DNA of 64,000 bases. Source: Candidatus Pantoea deserta. GTDB taxonomy: Bacteria; Pseudomonadota; Gammaproteobacteria; Enterobacterales; Enterobacteriaceae. Location of the stretch: positions 1-64,000 of the forward strand of contig NZ_RMVG01000016.1 in assembly GCF_003813865.1 (NCBI RefSeq). The letters are read 5' to 3'. Below are positions 24,986 to 33,826 of the stretch, piece after piece. The notes beneath the pieces are model-generated. The model ran no database searches and was not told the origin of the DNA. It saw nothing but the letters and a program-made list of their open reading frames with translations. Position numbers and translations under genes: made by a program. Every line of letters begins with the position of its first letter. Within the stretch, counting starts at the first letter, position 1.

Positions 24986-25186
24986 CACGGGCGCAAGCTG
25001 GCGCCGCACCTGGCGATGGACATTCACCTGCATCTTGCCGCCGCCTACCCCATCGAGCCGTAGCTGGAGCATATTGAGTGGCTCCACCCGCTGTTTAACG
25101 AGCAGCTCAGGCTGCGTGATGGCAGCATGTGGATTTTTGACCGGCCTGGGCTGGGATTCAGCCTGAGCGAGCAGGCAAGGAGGTGA
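24986..25186 (+). pseudogene. enolase-superfamily dehydratase C-terminal remnant
   Basis: Plus-strand frame reading HGRKLAPHLAMDIHLHLAAA, then YPIEP, an amber TAG at 25061-25063, LEHIEWLHPLFNEQLRLRDG and DRPGLGFSLSEQARR. It is the C-terminus of a mandelate racemase/muconate lactonizing enzyme-type dehydratase (talarate, galactarate or similar acid-sugar dehydratase). The TAG replaces a Trp codon (TGG), as expected in PWLEH. The upstream part of the gene is lost at the junction with the LacI remnant. This and the LacI piece are what remains of a sugar-acid catabolic gene and its regulator. Confidence 0.72.
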
Positions 25187-25306
25187 ACGGTGCTGAGCAG
25201 CGAAGCGGGCAAGCGGCCCTGACCGCCGGACAAATCGTCCGCATAGTAGAGAGGCGGTGACGCGCGTCCGTCCGGGCGGCCTGAACCGCTATCCGGCATC
25301 TGCGCG

Positions 25307-26368
25307 TCAGGCCGGCCGCCAGAGATGGACGCCGTTCCGACCGCTGCGCTTGACCTGGTAAAGCGCATCGTCAGCGTGACGCAGCCAGTGGTGAATAGAG
25401 TCCGCCTGGCTGGCAGGCGCGATGCCGATACTGACGGTACAGGAGAAGTCGGCCGAGGCGGGCAGGCGCAGCTGAGCAATTCTCGCCTTCAGGGTTTGCG
25501 CCAGCGCCAGGATGGAGGCGTCCTGCGCATCGCGCACGATGACGCACAGCTCATCGCCGCCAAAGCGCGCCGGAATATCTTCCAGCCCGACGCTGTCACG
25601 CAGCAGCGCCGATATCTCCGCCAGCAGAAAATCCCCGGCCTCATGACCAAAGCTGTCGTTAACCGCTTTAAAATGATCGACGTCGATCAGCATCAGCCAG
25701 GCCGCGCTTTCGCCGCGCCGGGTACGCAGAAACTCGCTCTCCAGCCGACGCTCGAACAGACGCCGGTTAGGGATCTTCAGGCCTGGGTCCATCAGCGCAA
25801 TACGTTCCAGCTCCCGGTTTTTCAGGCGCAGGCTCAGCGTCAGATTATAAGACACCACGCTAAGCGCCAGCATGTAGAAGGTGGCGAGCGGCAATGTCAG
25901 CCAGACGGTACGCGTGCTGAAGCTCATCGTCAGCGGCATGCCTTTCAGCCCCCATACCAGCACAAAGGCGACAAAAAAAGCCTGGAGCGCGGCGACCAGC
26001 TGCGCCCAGCCGCCCGCGGCATAACGGTCGGCTATCAGGATCGCCATAATAATAAAAGAGGGCACCGGACTGAGCGCCATCATCGCCACCCACGCCCCGC
26101 CAAATGCCGCATCCAGCGTCAGGCTGGTGCGCTCGCGTCCGGTAGGATCGTCAGAAGCCAGCGCGATTCGCCAGGCGGCATAGGGCCAGGCAAAGGCATT
26201 AATAAACAGCAGCGCACAGGGGATCGGGCCGCAGCCCGACTCCATTAACACCGACAAAATCGGATAGAAACAGAGAATGGTGCCGAGCTGCCGCATAACG
26301 AACATACGCCTGACGAACCGCGTCGAGCGTAACTTTAAGTGACTGTCATCAGGGGAATAATAATTCAT
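25307..26368 (-). CDS. MASE2-type membrane diguanylate cyclase (DgcC/AdrA-like)
   Basis: Protein of 353 residues. The N-terminal 180 residues have several membrane segments with the MASE2 pattern (FINAFAWPYAAWRIALASDD, AFGGAWVAMMA) seen in E. coli DgcC. The C-terminal GGDEF domain covers about 190-350. Its active site reads FGGDELCV, with Leu instead of the usual Phe, which is in the range of variation tolerated by active cyclases; the DVDHFKAVNDSFGHEAGD substrate loop is intact. No RxxD inhibitory site was obvious upstream of the signature. It would make c-di-GMP and affect biofilm. Confidence 0.9.
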   Translation of the reverse strand: MNYYSPDDSHLKLRSTRFVRRMFVMRQLGTILCFYPILSVLMESGCGPIPCALLFINAFAWPYAAWRIALASDDPTGRERTSLTLDAAFGGAWVAMMALSPVPSFIIMAILIADRYAAGGWAQLVAALQAFFVAFVLVWGLKGMPLTMSFSTRTVWLTLPLATFYMLALSVVSYNLTLSLRLKNRELERIALMDPGLKIPNRRLFERRLESEFLRTRRGESAAWLMLIDVDHFKAVNDSFGHEAGDFLLAEISALLRDSVGLEDIPARFGGDELCVIVRDAQDASILALAQTLKARIAQLRLPASADFSCTVSIGIAPASQADSIHHWLRHADDALYQVKRSGRNGVHLWRPA

Positions 26369-26614
26369 TAAACCAGTTGAGAGAGACGGTAGTGTTAGCG
26401 CAGTGTATCGGGATTTGATTTAAATCGGGGGATTTTTTTAGGAATTTTCACCTTGCGCAACAGGTTTCTTTAAGAAAGTTATTCAGCGCCCGCCATACCT
26501 TTTCCACTGGCAAAAAAACCTAAGCCTGTCAGCAGATAACCTTTGCCGGATTCGTTATTACCGCTTTTATCAATTGAAATTTAGTCTGTTTTCTTTTTCA
26601 CCGGGAAAAGAGAT

Positions 26615-27523
26615 ATGAAAAAGCTAGTTTTAACGCTCTGCTTCGCCGCCTTTGCCTCGCAGGCAGCCGCCACAGAGCTGGTGGTGGGCGATCAAAAGGG
26701 CAACGCGCGGGCGGTAATGGAAGCCGCAGGCCAGCTCAGCAATCTGCCTTATGAGGTGAAGTGGTACGAGTTTCCCAATGCCGCGCCGCTGCTGGAATCT
26801 CTTAACGCCAGCCATCTGGATGCCGGTCTGGTGGGAGACGGTCCGCTCTCCTTCGCCGTGGCGTCCGGCGCGACCATCAAAGCCATTCAGGCCTCGCAGT
26901 ATCTCGGCAATGCTATCATCGTGAAAAAAGGCAGCAGCATCAAAAATGCCGCCGATCTGAAAGGAAAAAAGATCGCCACGGTAAAAGGCTCGTCGGGTCA
27001 AAACCTGGTGTTTAACGCGCTGAGCAAGGCAGGTCTGCCTGCCGACAGCGTACACTTTGTTTTTACCACGCCGGCGGAAGCGACGCTGGCGCTGGATAAC
27101 GGCGCGGTGGATGCGGTGGCGACCTGGGAACCCTATGTCTCCTTTGCGCTGGCCCAGTCGGGCGCGGAAATCGCGGTCGACGGCGACGCCTTCCCGGTCT
27201 CTAACTACCTGGTCGCCACCGACCGCGCCATCGCGGACAAGCGGCCGGCGCTACAGGATTTTCGCCAGCGACTGATCCGCGCGCGCGAATGGGGCGTGGC
27301 GCACCCGCAGGCCTACGCTGAGGGTATCGCGAAGCTATTGCGTCTGCCGGATGCGGTGGCGCTGAGTAAAGTAAAGCGTGAAAACAATGCCCCGGTAGGC
27401 GATGTGGCCCTTGTGCGGCAGCGCCAGCAGGCCGCTATCGATACCTTTACGCAAAGCGGGCTGATCAAGCCGGGACTAAAGGCCGACGCCGTTATCGACG
27501 CCAGCTTTTTTGCTCAGCCTTAA
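26615..27523 (+). CDS. SsuA/TauA-type substrate-binding protein
   Basis: Protein of 302 residues with a Sec signal (LVLTLCFAAFASQAAA). The mature protein shows the SsuA-type two-lobe fold: GDGPLSFAVASGATIKAIQ and LKGKKIATVKGSSGQNLVF (lobe hinge) and DAVATWEPYVSFAL. This family binds alkanesulfonates, taurine or related organosulfur compounds. No permease or ATPase gene follows, so it must work with a transporter encoded elsewhere. The following flavin monooxygenase gene, 12 bases downstream, supports organosulfur or nitrogen-compound use. RBS: GGGAAAAGAGAT before the ATG. Confidence 0.88.
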   Translation: MKKLVLTLCFAAFASQAAATELVVGDQKGNARAVMEAAGQLSNLPYEVKWYEFPNAAPLLESLNASHLDAGLVGDGPLSFAVASGATIKAIQASQYLGNAIIVKKGSSIKNAADLKGKKIATVKGSSGQNLVFNALSKAGLPADSVHFVFTTPAEATLALDNGAVDAVATWEPYVSFALAQSGAEIAVDGDAFPVSNYLVATDRAIADKRPALQDFRQRLIRAREWGVAHPQAYAEGIAKLLRLPDAVALSKVKRENNAPVGDVALVRQRQQAAIDTFTQSGLIKPGLKADAVIDASFFAQP

Positions 27524-27535
27524 GGGGGTGCGATA

Positions 27536-28855
27536 ATGATGAACCTTGCACTCTATCTTGACGCCGGTATCCACCAGGGCGGCTGGCGACATCCTGACGC
27601 GGTGTCCAGCGGCGGCACGAACTGGCCGCTGTTTCGCCGTATCGCTCAGCAGGCCGAAGCCGCAAAGCTGGATATGATTTTCGTCGCCGATAAGCTGGCG
27701 ATCGACGATATTTACGGCGGCGATCTCAGCGCCACCGTGCGCAGCCGTCCGCAGGGCTGGTCGGAGCCGCTGACGCTACTGGCCGCGCTGGCCGTCGTTA
27801 CCGATCGCATCGGGCTGGGCGGCACGGTCTCCTCCTCCTACTCGCTGCCCTACACCACTGCGCGCCAGCTGGCGAATATCGACCATCTCAGCGGCGGGCG
27901 CGCGGCGTGGAATCTCGTCACCTCCGTCAGCGACGCCGAGGCGCGCAACTTTGGCCGTGACAGCCACTTTTCTCATGCCGAGCGCTATCAACGCGCCGTC
28001 GAATTTATCGACCTGATGAAAAAGCTGTGGGACAGTTTCGACGATGACGCCATCGTGATCGACAAGGCCAGCGCGGAATTTGCCCGACCCGATGGCTTCC
28101 GCTATCTCAACCACCATGAAACCTTTTTCGACGTGCGCGGGCCGCTCAACATTCCCCGTCCGCCGCAGGGCTATCCGGTGGTAATTCAGGCTGGCGTATC
28201 GGACGCGTTTATCGATCTGGCCGCCCGGCATGCTGAAGTGCTGTTCGTGGTTCAGCCGGACCAGCAGCGCGCGCAGCGTTTTTATCAGACGCTGAAAAGC
28301 AAAGCGCAGCAGTCAGGCCGCGCGCCGGATCAACTGCGCATTCTGCCCGGTATCGTACCGGTTCTGGCCGACACGCGCGCCGCGGCGCAGGAGAAGGATC
28401 GCTACCTTAAGTCGCTGATAACTGCGGAGTCGGCGCTGAGCTTTATGTCTGCCAGCATGAACCACGACCTGGCGCAGTATCCGCTGGACGGTCCCACGCC
28501 GGATCTGCGTCACGCCATCACCGGCAGTGTAGGACGCTTTCAGTATGTCATTGAGCAGGCCATTGAAGAGAAACTTACGCTGGGGGAGATGGCGATTCGC
28601 TATGCCGAGAGCCTGTCGTTTCCGTCACCGGTCGGCACGCCTGACGACATAGCCGCCATGATGACAGAGTGGTATCGCAGCGGAGCCTGTGACGGCTTTG
28701 TGGTGCTGCCGACCTATCTCGAAGCCAGCGGCAATCTGTTCCTGGAAGAGGTGGTGCCGCGCCTGCAACGCGCCGGCGTTTTTCGCAAAGACTATCCGGC
28801 AGGCACGCTGCGCGACACCCTGGGTCTGGCGCGCCCGGAGAATGCGCTGCGGTAA
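27536..28855 (+). CDS. FMN-dependent LLM-class monooxygenase (NtaA/DmoA-like)
   Basis: Bacterial-luciferase-like flavin monooxygenase of 439 residues, the length of the NtaA/SnaA/DszA/DmoA subgroup. Landmarks are GGWRHPDA near residue 12, the FMN-contact strand DRIGLGGTVSSSYSLPY (about 84-100), and the phosphate loop HLSGGRAAWNLVTSVSDA near 118. Members oxidise nitrilotriacetate, dimethyl sulfide or dibenzothiophene sulfone with reduced FMN from a separate reductase. It is 12 bases after the SsuA-type gene, so the two are probably an organosulfur uptake/desulfonation unit. No flavin reductase is nearby. Confidence 0.9.
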   Translation: MMNLALYLDAGIHQGGWRHPDAVSSGGTNWPLFRRIAQQAEAAKLDMIFVADKLAIDDIYGGDLSATVRSRPQGWSEPLTLLAALAVVTDRIGLGGTVSSSYSLPYTTARQLANIDHLSGGRAAWNLVTSVSDAEARNFGRDSHFSHAERYQRAVEFIDLMKKLWDSFDDDAIVIDKASAEFARPDGFRYLNHHETFFDVRGPLNIPRPPQGYPVVIQAGVSDAFIDLAARHAEVLFVVQPDQQRAQRFYQTLKSKAQQSGRAPDQLRILPGIVPVLADTRAAAQEKDRYLKSLITAESALSFMSASMNHDLAQYPLDGPTPDLRHAITGSVGRFQYVIEQAIEEKLTLGEMAIRYAESLSFPSPVGTPDDIAAMMTEWYRSGACDGFVVLPTYLEASGNLFLEEVVPRLQRAGVFRKDYPAGTLRDTLGLARPENALR

Positions 28856-28933
28856 GTTTTTGAAAGAAGTGTAAATCGGCTATCGCGACTGGGGCTGACA
28901 TGCTAAATAAAGCGTTTTTACGCGGAGGCTGAC

Positions 28934-29092
28934 ATGTCAGCATATTTACTGGTTTCACTGATGGCGCTGTGCATCGCGCTGGGATTTTTAATCGCTGGCG
29001 TGAAGCGTCAGCAGAAAAACCTGCTGACGCGCGCGGGCGTTTACGCGGTAGTGGCTGTGGTGCTGTTGATTCTGGGCCTGGCGCTAAATTAG
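28934..29092 (+). CDS. small two-helix membrane protein
   Basis: Short gene of 52 residues starting at the ATG at 28934, with GCGGAGG upstream. Residues 3-22 ([20 protein letters not shown]) and 35-51 ([14 protein letters not shown]) form two membrane segments separated by the basic loop [13 protein letters not shown], giving an in-out hairpin. Its stop overlaps the stop of the convergent macro-domain gene by four bases (29089-29092). It is not recognised as a member of any family. Confidence 0.72.
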   Translation: MSAYLLVSLMALCIALGFLIAGVKRQQKNLLTRAGVYAVVAVVLLILGLALN

Positions 29093-29607
29093 TTGAGCAG
29101 GCGGGTATAAATATCGAAGCTCTCGTCGTCAAAACAGACCACAGTGACGCACGCCAGCATCGGGTTGTCCGCCAGCGCGTCGCGAATCGACTCCAGCGCG
29201 ATCTCAGCCGCCCGCTTTTTCGGAAAGCGATAGATGCCGGTGCTGATGTTGGGAAAGGCCAGGGTTTTGATGCCGTGCTGCTGCGCCAGACGAAAGCAGC
29301 TCTGATAGGCGCGTTTCAGAAGTTCGGCTTCGTTCTGGCTGCCGCCGTTCCAGACCGGTCCCACCGTGTGGATCACATAGCGCGCGGGCAGCTTACCGCC
29401 GGTGGTGATCACCGCATCGCCGGTATCACAGCCGCCCTGACGATTGCGGATCTTTTTGCACTCTTCCAGAATCTCCGGACCGCCTGCCCGGTGAATCGCG
29501 CCGTCTACGCCGCCGCCGCCCAGCAGCGAGCTGTTCGCCGCATTGACGATAGCGTCAACGTCGATCTTAGTAATATCGCCTGCTACCAGCTTTATCTTGT
29601 GTTGCAT
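29089..29607 (-). CDS. ymdB: macro-domain O-acetyl-ADP-ribose deacetylase (YmdB-like)
   Basis: Macro-domain protein of 172 residues, matching the length of E. coli YmdB (177). The ADP-ribose-binding loop [20 protein letters not shown] (residues 21-40) and the second loop [20 protein letters not shown] are typical. It cleaves the acetyl-ester of O-acetyl-ADP-ribose and in E. coli regulates RNase III. AAGGAGACCCGG lies before the ATG. The gene is downstream of the thiamine operon and in the same orientation, with a 71-base gap; it may be cotranscribed. Confidence 0.92.
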   Translation of the reverse strand: MQHKIKLVAGDITKIDVDAIVNAANSSLLGGGGVDGAIHRAGGPEILEECKKIRNRQGGCDTGDAVITTGGKLPARYVIHTVGPVWNGGSQNEAELLKRAYQSCFRLAQQHGIKTLAFPNISTGIYRFPKKRAAEIALESIRDALADNPMLACVTVVCFDDESFDIYTRLLN

Positions 29608-29678
29608 CCGGGTCTCCTTGTGCTTTTCCTTAAGTCTAGCCGCGCAGGATAAATGCGACTGCGGCGCAGGCAGAAGAT

Positions 29679-30620
29679 TTACTGTGACGGCAGCGAATAG
29701 CGTGACGCCGGCGCAATTTCACTGATAAGCCTGTTGTCCAGCATATAACGCGCAAAATCCTGATAGCGCGCCGCGTCAAACTTTCCGGCGTCGCGGGCAA
29801 ACAGCGGCAGCGTTGCCTGCCAGGCCTGATGGTTGAGCGGCGTATTCAGCTCCGGATAGGTCTGGATAAACGCCTTCCAGACTTTTTCTGGCTGAGCGCG
29901 CAAATAAGACACGCCCTCGTTCAGCCCATGCAAAAATTTAGCGATGCGCGCATCCTTCGCGGCCGTTGCGGCGTTGGCCAGCAGGATCAGCTCATCATAA
30001 GCGGGCACCCCGTGTTCTTCCGGTTTAAAGGTCAGCGTCTCTGCGCCCTGCTGTTTCAGCTCCAGCAGTTCATAGTTACGATAGATCGTCATCGCGCCGT
30101 CAATTTTATGGCTGAGCAGCGCCGAGGCGGCATCCATATTCAGATTTATCAGCCTGACCTTAGACGTATCCACACCGGCGGATTTCAGCATGGTCTGAAT
30201 AGCCACATCCTCGAACCCCGGAATAGCATAGCCCAGGGTTTTACCCTCGAAATCGGCGAGCTGATGGATATTGCTGCTCTTCAGGGTGGTGAGCGTATTC
30301 AGCGGCTGGTCGATCAGCGTGCCGATGCGGATCACCGGCACGGCTTTATCCACCAGCGTATAAAGCTGGGGCTGATAGCTCACGGCGATGTCAGCCTTGC
30401 CTGCGGCCAGCAGCAGCGGCACGGAAGCCGAGTCCGCAGGCGCGATCATCTCCACATCCAGCCCTTGCCGCGCGAAGGCCCCGCTCTCTTTGGCCGCGAA
30501 GATGGCCGCATGGTTGGGATTAACGAACCAGTCGAGCAGCAGCCTGACCCTTTCGGCCGCCAGCGCGGGGGCAGTCGCTAACAGCAGGGCCAGCATCAGC
30601 ACTATTTTTTTCACAGTCAT
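29679..30620 (-). CDS. thiY: thiamine-pyrimidine precursor-binding protein ThiY-like
   Basis: Periplasmic binding protein of 313 residues with a signal ([14 protein letters not shown]). It belongs to the NMT1/THI5-like family: [20 protein letters not shown] is the family start, followed by [23 protein letters not shown] and [12 protein letters not shown]. In other bacteria ThiY binds N-formyl-aminopyrimidine, a breakdown product of thiamine that is recycled to HMP. It is the last gene of a riboswitch-controlled operon with its own permease (ThiX) and ATPase (ThiZ) just upstream; ThiX ends four bases before the ThiY start. Confidence 0.92.
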   Translation of the reverse strand: MTVKKIVLMLALLLATAPALAAERVRLLLDWFVNPNHAAIFAAKESGAFARQGLDVEMIAPADSASVPLLLAAGKADIAVSYQPQLYTLVDKAVPVIRIGTLIDQPLNTLTTLKSSNIHQLADFEGKTLGYAIPGFEDVAIQTMLKSAGVDTSKVRLINLNMDAASALLSHKIDGAMTIYRNYELLELKQQGAETLTFKPEEHGVPAYDELILLANAATAAKDARIAKFLHGLNEGVSYLRAQPEKVWKAFIQTYPELNTPLNHQAWQATLPLFARDAGKFDAARYQDFARYMLDNRLISEIAPASRYSLPSQ

Positions 30621-30623
30621 TCC

Positions 30624-31361
30624 TTATGAGGAGTAAAGAAAGCGGCGGCGCAACAGCGCGACAACGCCGGATAACAGCAGCGCCAGCAGCATTAACAGCG
30701 CCAGCGCAGCAAAGCTCAGCGGGGTTTCCAGCCGCGCGCTGGCATGCATCATCAGATAGCCCAGCCCTTCGCTCGCCCCTACCCACTCGCCAATCACCAC
30801 GCCGACTGGCGCCAGGATGGCCGCCATTTGCAGGCCGGAAAAAAAGTACGGCAGCGCGGCGGGCCAGCGCACATGCAAAAACTGGCGCAGACGCGACCGG
30901 TTCATGGTATGCGCCAGCTCCAGCCAGCCGGGCGGGGTGCGGCACAGGCCGTCGAACAGCGACAAACAGAGCGGGAAAAAGATAATCAGCGCCGCCACCA
31001 CCACCTTAGAGGCGACGCCGAAGCCCAGCCACAGCACCAGCAGCGGGGCTAAGGCGAATACCGGAATCGTCTGGCTGGCGGCCACCAGCGGAAACAGCAG
31101 GCGACGCAGCAGCGGACTGGCGGCCATCGCCAGCGCCAGCGTCACCCCCGCGCCGCCGCCCAGCAGCAGCGCCAGCGCCATCTCCCCCAGCGTGTAGAGC
31201 GCGTGATGGGCCAGCAAAGCATGCTGCTGTATTAGGGCCTGGCCGACCGCTGCGGGCGAAGGCAGCAGAAAGGCGGGCGCTCCGCTGTGGCGCGCCAGCT
31301 GCCACGCGCCGCCAAGCACCGCCAGCAGGTAAGCCAGACTGAGAAAGCGATGTTTAATCAT
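30624..31361 (-). CDS. thiX: thiamine precursor ABC permease ThiX-like
   Basis: Inner-membrane permease of 245 residues from the ATG at 31361, overlapping the end of thiZ by eight bases. It has about six membrane segments and the BPD_transp_1 EAA loop (LFDGLCRTPPGWLELAHTM, about residues 140-158). The upstream in-frame reading from 31550 is only a frame in the thiZ gene. It forms the channel for ThiY and ThiZ. Named by position in a TPP-riboswitch operon and by its partners. Confidence 0.9.
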   Translation of the reverse strand: MIKHRFLSLAYLLAVLGGAWQLARHSGAPAFLLPSPAAVGQALIQQHALLAHHALYTLGEMALALLLGGGAGVTLALAMAASPLLRRLLFPLVAASQTIPVFALAPLLVLWLGFGVASKVVVAALIIFFPLCLSLFDGLCRTPPGWLELAHTMNRSRLRQFLHVRWPAALPYFFSGLQMAAILAPVGVVIGEWVGASEGLGYLMMHASARLETPLSFAALALLMLLALLLSGVVALLRRRFLYSS

Positions 31362-32079
31362 GATGAAGTTCCTGGAAAAGCTTGCTTTGTGCCTGCAACA
31401 CCCTGACGTCCTGCGCAGCGCGCGGCACGTCACCGTCGGGCGCAGGAAACGCACGGCAGCGCAGCGGCCTGTCCTCCAGCAGATAAATATCATGCGCCAG
31501 GCGGCACGCTTCCAGCGGATCGTGCGTGACCAGCAGCAGCGTTTTGTCACGCAGCAGTTGCGCCGTCAGATTTTGCAGACGCAGTTTGGTCATGACGTCG
31601 AGCGTAGCGAAGGGTTCATCCATCAGTACCACCGGACGATCCTGATAAAGGGTACGCGCCAGCGCGACACGCTGACGCATTCCGCCGGAAAGCGAGTCAG
31701 GCCGGGCATCGCCCAGCCCCGCAAGTTCAACCTGCTCCAGCAGCGCCTCCGCGCGCTGCCGATCGGAGCGCAGACCGTTAAGCCGGGCCGAGAGCATGAC
31801 GTTATCGCGCACCGAGAGCCAGGGATAGAGATCGTCACGCTGGCCCATCCAGGCGATCTGCTGCGCCAGGTCGCCCGCCAGCGAACTGCTGACCTGCCCC
31901 TTTTGCGGCATTGACAGGCCCGCCGTCAGCCGCAGCAGCGTACTTTTGCCGATACCGCTGCGCCCCAGCAGCGCGCTGGTTTTGCCGCCGCGCAGCTTCA
32001 GGCTGAGATGCTGGCAGATCGGCGAGCCATCCCAGCCAAAGGTCACGCTGTCAAAAATAATGGCGGGTCCGTGCGGCAT
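31354..32079 (-). CDS. thiZ: thiamine precursor ABC ATP-binding protein ThiZ-like
   Basis: ATPase of 241 residues from the ATG at 32079 (MPHGPAIIFDSVTFGW). Walker A is GRSGIGKST (about residue 37), the signature is LSGGMRQRVALART, and Walker B is VVLMDEPFATLD. The frame extends further upstream but only through the thiF end. It follows thiF by five bases and overlaps thiX. This gives the energy for import of a thiazole/pyrimidine precursor by ThiX and ThiY. The signature resembles taurine and nitrate transporter ATPases, consistent with the ThiX/Y/Z family. Confidence 0.92.
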   Translation of the reverse strand: MPHGPAIIFDSVTFGWDGSPICQHLSLKLRGGKTSALLGRSGIGKSTLLRLTAGLSMPQKGQVSSSLAGDLAQQIAWMGQRDDLYPWLSVRDNVMLSARLNGLRSDRQRAEALLEQVELAGLGDARPDSLSGGMRQRVALARTLYQDRPVVLMDEPFATLDVMTKLRLQNLTAQLLRDKTLLLVTHDPLEACRLAHDIYLLEDRPLRCRAFPAPDGDVPRAAQDVRVLQAQSKLFQELHHD

Positions 32080-32084
32080 CAGGC

Positions 32085-33053
32085 TCACGATCGCGTCGCC
32101 GCAATAATCGCCAGCCGGGCAATCCCGCGCTGCGCCAGCAGCGTCGCCGCTTTGGCAGCGCGAATGCCGCTGGCGCACACCAGCACCACGCGCCGATCGA
32201 CTGGCGGCTGCCACTGTTCGATCGCCTCCGGCAGGATGCGCTCGACGGCGCTTGCGACGCTGTGCGGCGCTTCTTCGCGACTACGCAGCTCGACGATGCA
32301 GTCATCGGGGCGCAGCAGGTCGCGGTCGATAAAGGGAATAACAGGCTGCGCTGGCTCCTCTGCCTCGTCAAAGCGAAAGGCGCGGAAGTGCCACTGTCTG
32401 AAATCGCAGTTGATCAGGCTGCCGAGCGGCGAAGGCGTAAATCCCAGCAGCACGCTGAGCGCCATCTGCGCCTGCATCGCGCCCAGCGTCGCCACCGCAG
32501 GACCCATCACCCCAGCGGTATTGCAGTTGGCCGCCGACGCGGGCAAACGGGGAAACACCGCGCGGTAGCTGGGCGCAGCGCCGCAGAAACCGCCCACATA
32601 GCCCTCACGCCCCAGCACTGACGCGCTGATCAGCGGCAGGTTGCGCCGCTGACAGGCGTCGGACAGGGTATAGGTCACCGCAAAACTGTCCGCCGCGTCG
32701 ATGACCAGATCGATGTCCTCCAGCGCCGCGTCCGCCGTGCTGGGGCGAAGCGCCTGCTGACGCGCGTCGACCTGGCAGTCGCGGTTACGTTCACGCAGCG
32801 CGCGCGCCGCGCACAGCGCTTTCGGCTGACCGACATCCTCCGTGGCATAGAGCGTCTGACGATGCAGATTGTGCAACTCCACAATGTCATCATCCAGGAT
32901 GCGCAGATAGCCCACGCCCGCCCCCGCCAGCAACGGCAGCAGGGTCGATCCCAGCCCACCGGCCCCTGTCACCAGCACGCGCGCGGCGCGCAGTCGTTGT
33001 TGACCGGCCTCGCCAATGTCAGGCAGCATCTGCTGCCGCTGATAGCGATTCAT
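32085..33053 (-). CDS. thiF: ThiF adenylyltransferase fused to a rhodanese-like domain
   Basis: Protein of 322 residues. Residues 1-245 are an E1-like adenylyltransferase (GAGGLGST at 30-37, R13/R19-type N-terminal basics, catalytic Cys177 in NCNTAGVMGP) that activates the ThiS C-terminus. The last 80 residues form a rhodanese-like domain whose active-site loop reads CASGIR with Cys293. The usual zinc-binding CxxC pairs of E. coli ThiF (CYRC and CPVC positions) are missing: SYRAVF stands at the first. The fusion would supply sulfur directly to ThiS-adenylate instead of ThiI. It sits between thiG (gap 12) and thiZ. Confidence 0.93.
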   Translation of the reverse strand: MNRYQRQQMLPDIGEAGQQRLRAARVLVTGAGGLGSTLLPLLAGAGVGYLRILDDDIVELHNLHRQTLYATEDVGQPKALCAARALRERNRDCQVDARQQALRPSTADAALEDIDLVIDAADSFAVTYTLSDACQRRNLPLISASVLGREGYVGGFCGAAPSYRAVFPRLPASAANCNTAGVMGPAVATLGAMQAQMALSVLLGFTPSPLGSLINCDFRQWHFRAFRFDEAEEPAQPVIPFIDRDLLRPDDCIVELRSREEAPHSVASAVERILPEAIEQWQPPVDRRVVLVCASGIRAAKAATLLAQRGIARLAIIAATRS

Positions 33054-33065
33054 TGTCTGCTCCTG

Positions 33066-33824
33066 CTAGTTAAACTGCGCCAGGCCGAACACCGGCGTGG
33101 AGGCGGCGGCCATATCGCGCCGCATCATCAGGCCCGCCTGATGCGCCTCTCGTCCCGCACGGATGGCGCTGGCAAAGGCGCCTGCCATTAATACCGGATC
33201 CTGTGCCTTTGCCACGGCGGTATTCAGCAGAACGGCATCAAACCCCAGCTCCATCGCCTGCGCCGCCTGGCTTGGCGCGCCAATACCGGCATCGATGATC
33301 AGCGGCACATCCTTAAACCAGGCGCGCAGGCTGCGCAGCCCTTCCACATTGCGTAATCCCTGACCGGAGCCGATAGGCGCTCCCCAGGGCATCAGCACTT
33401 TACAACCCGCTTCCAGCAGCTTTTCACCCACGATCAGATCTTCCGTGGTATAGGGGAAAACCTCGAAGCCGTCCGCGCAGAGAATGCGCGCCGCCTCGAC
33501 CAGCGCAAAAGGATCGGGTTGCAGCGTGTCGGCATTGCCGATGACTTCCAGCTTGATCCAGGGCGTATCAAAAAGCTCGCGCGCCATACAGGCCGTTGTC
33601 ACCGCCTCTTTCACGCTATGGCATCCCGCGGTATTAGGCAGCACGCGACGGTTAAGCTGGCTGAGCAGCTCACGAAAGGCCCCGCCCTGGCTGCCTTCTC
33701 GCCGCAGGCTGACGGTAATGATCTCCGCGTCGGCCGCGCAGATAGCCTGTTGTAAAATATCGGGCGACGGATAACCGGCGGTGCCAAGCAGAAAGCGCGA
33801 ACGGGGAACAAAGCCGTAGAACAT
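33066..33824 (-). CDS. thiG: thiazole synthase ThiG
   Basis: Thiazole synthase of 252 residues (E. coli 256). It forms the thiazole phosphate from 1-deoxy-D-xylulose 5-phosphate, dehydroglycine and ThiS thiocarboxylate. Schiff-base Lys lies in [11 protein letters not shown] at about residue 92. Other landmarks: [31 protein letters not shown] and [20 protein letters not shown]. The chosen ATG at 33824 is two bases after the thiS stop. An in-frame reading from 33866 belongs to the thiS end. Confidence 0.97.
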   Translation of the reverse strand: MFYGFVPRSRFLLGTAGYPSPDILQQAICAADAEIITVSLRREGSQGGAFRELLSQLNRRVLPNTAGCHSVKEAVTTACMARELFDTPWIKLEVIGNADTLQPDPFALVEAARILCADGFEVFPYTTEDLIVGEKLLEAGCKVLMPWGAPIGSGQGLRNVEGLRSLRAWFKDVPLIIDAGIGAPSQAAQAMELGFDAVLLNTAVAKAQDPVLMAGAFASAIRAGREAHQAGLMMRRDMAAASTPVFGLAQFN

Positions 33825-33826
33825 GG

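Noticed and set aside
25325-26248. 307-residue forward reading frame
   Set aside because: Antisense to the diguanylate cyclase gene; rich in Arg/Gln/His and without family features, as expected for a shadow in high-GC DNA.
28969-29652. 227-residue forward reading frame
   Set aside because: Lies antisense over ymdB; the true forward gene is the short membrane protein 28934-29092.
29829-30581. 250-residue forward reading frame
   Set aside because: Antisense shadow of thiY with no domain signs.
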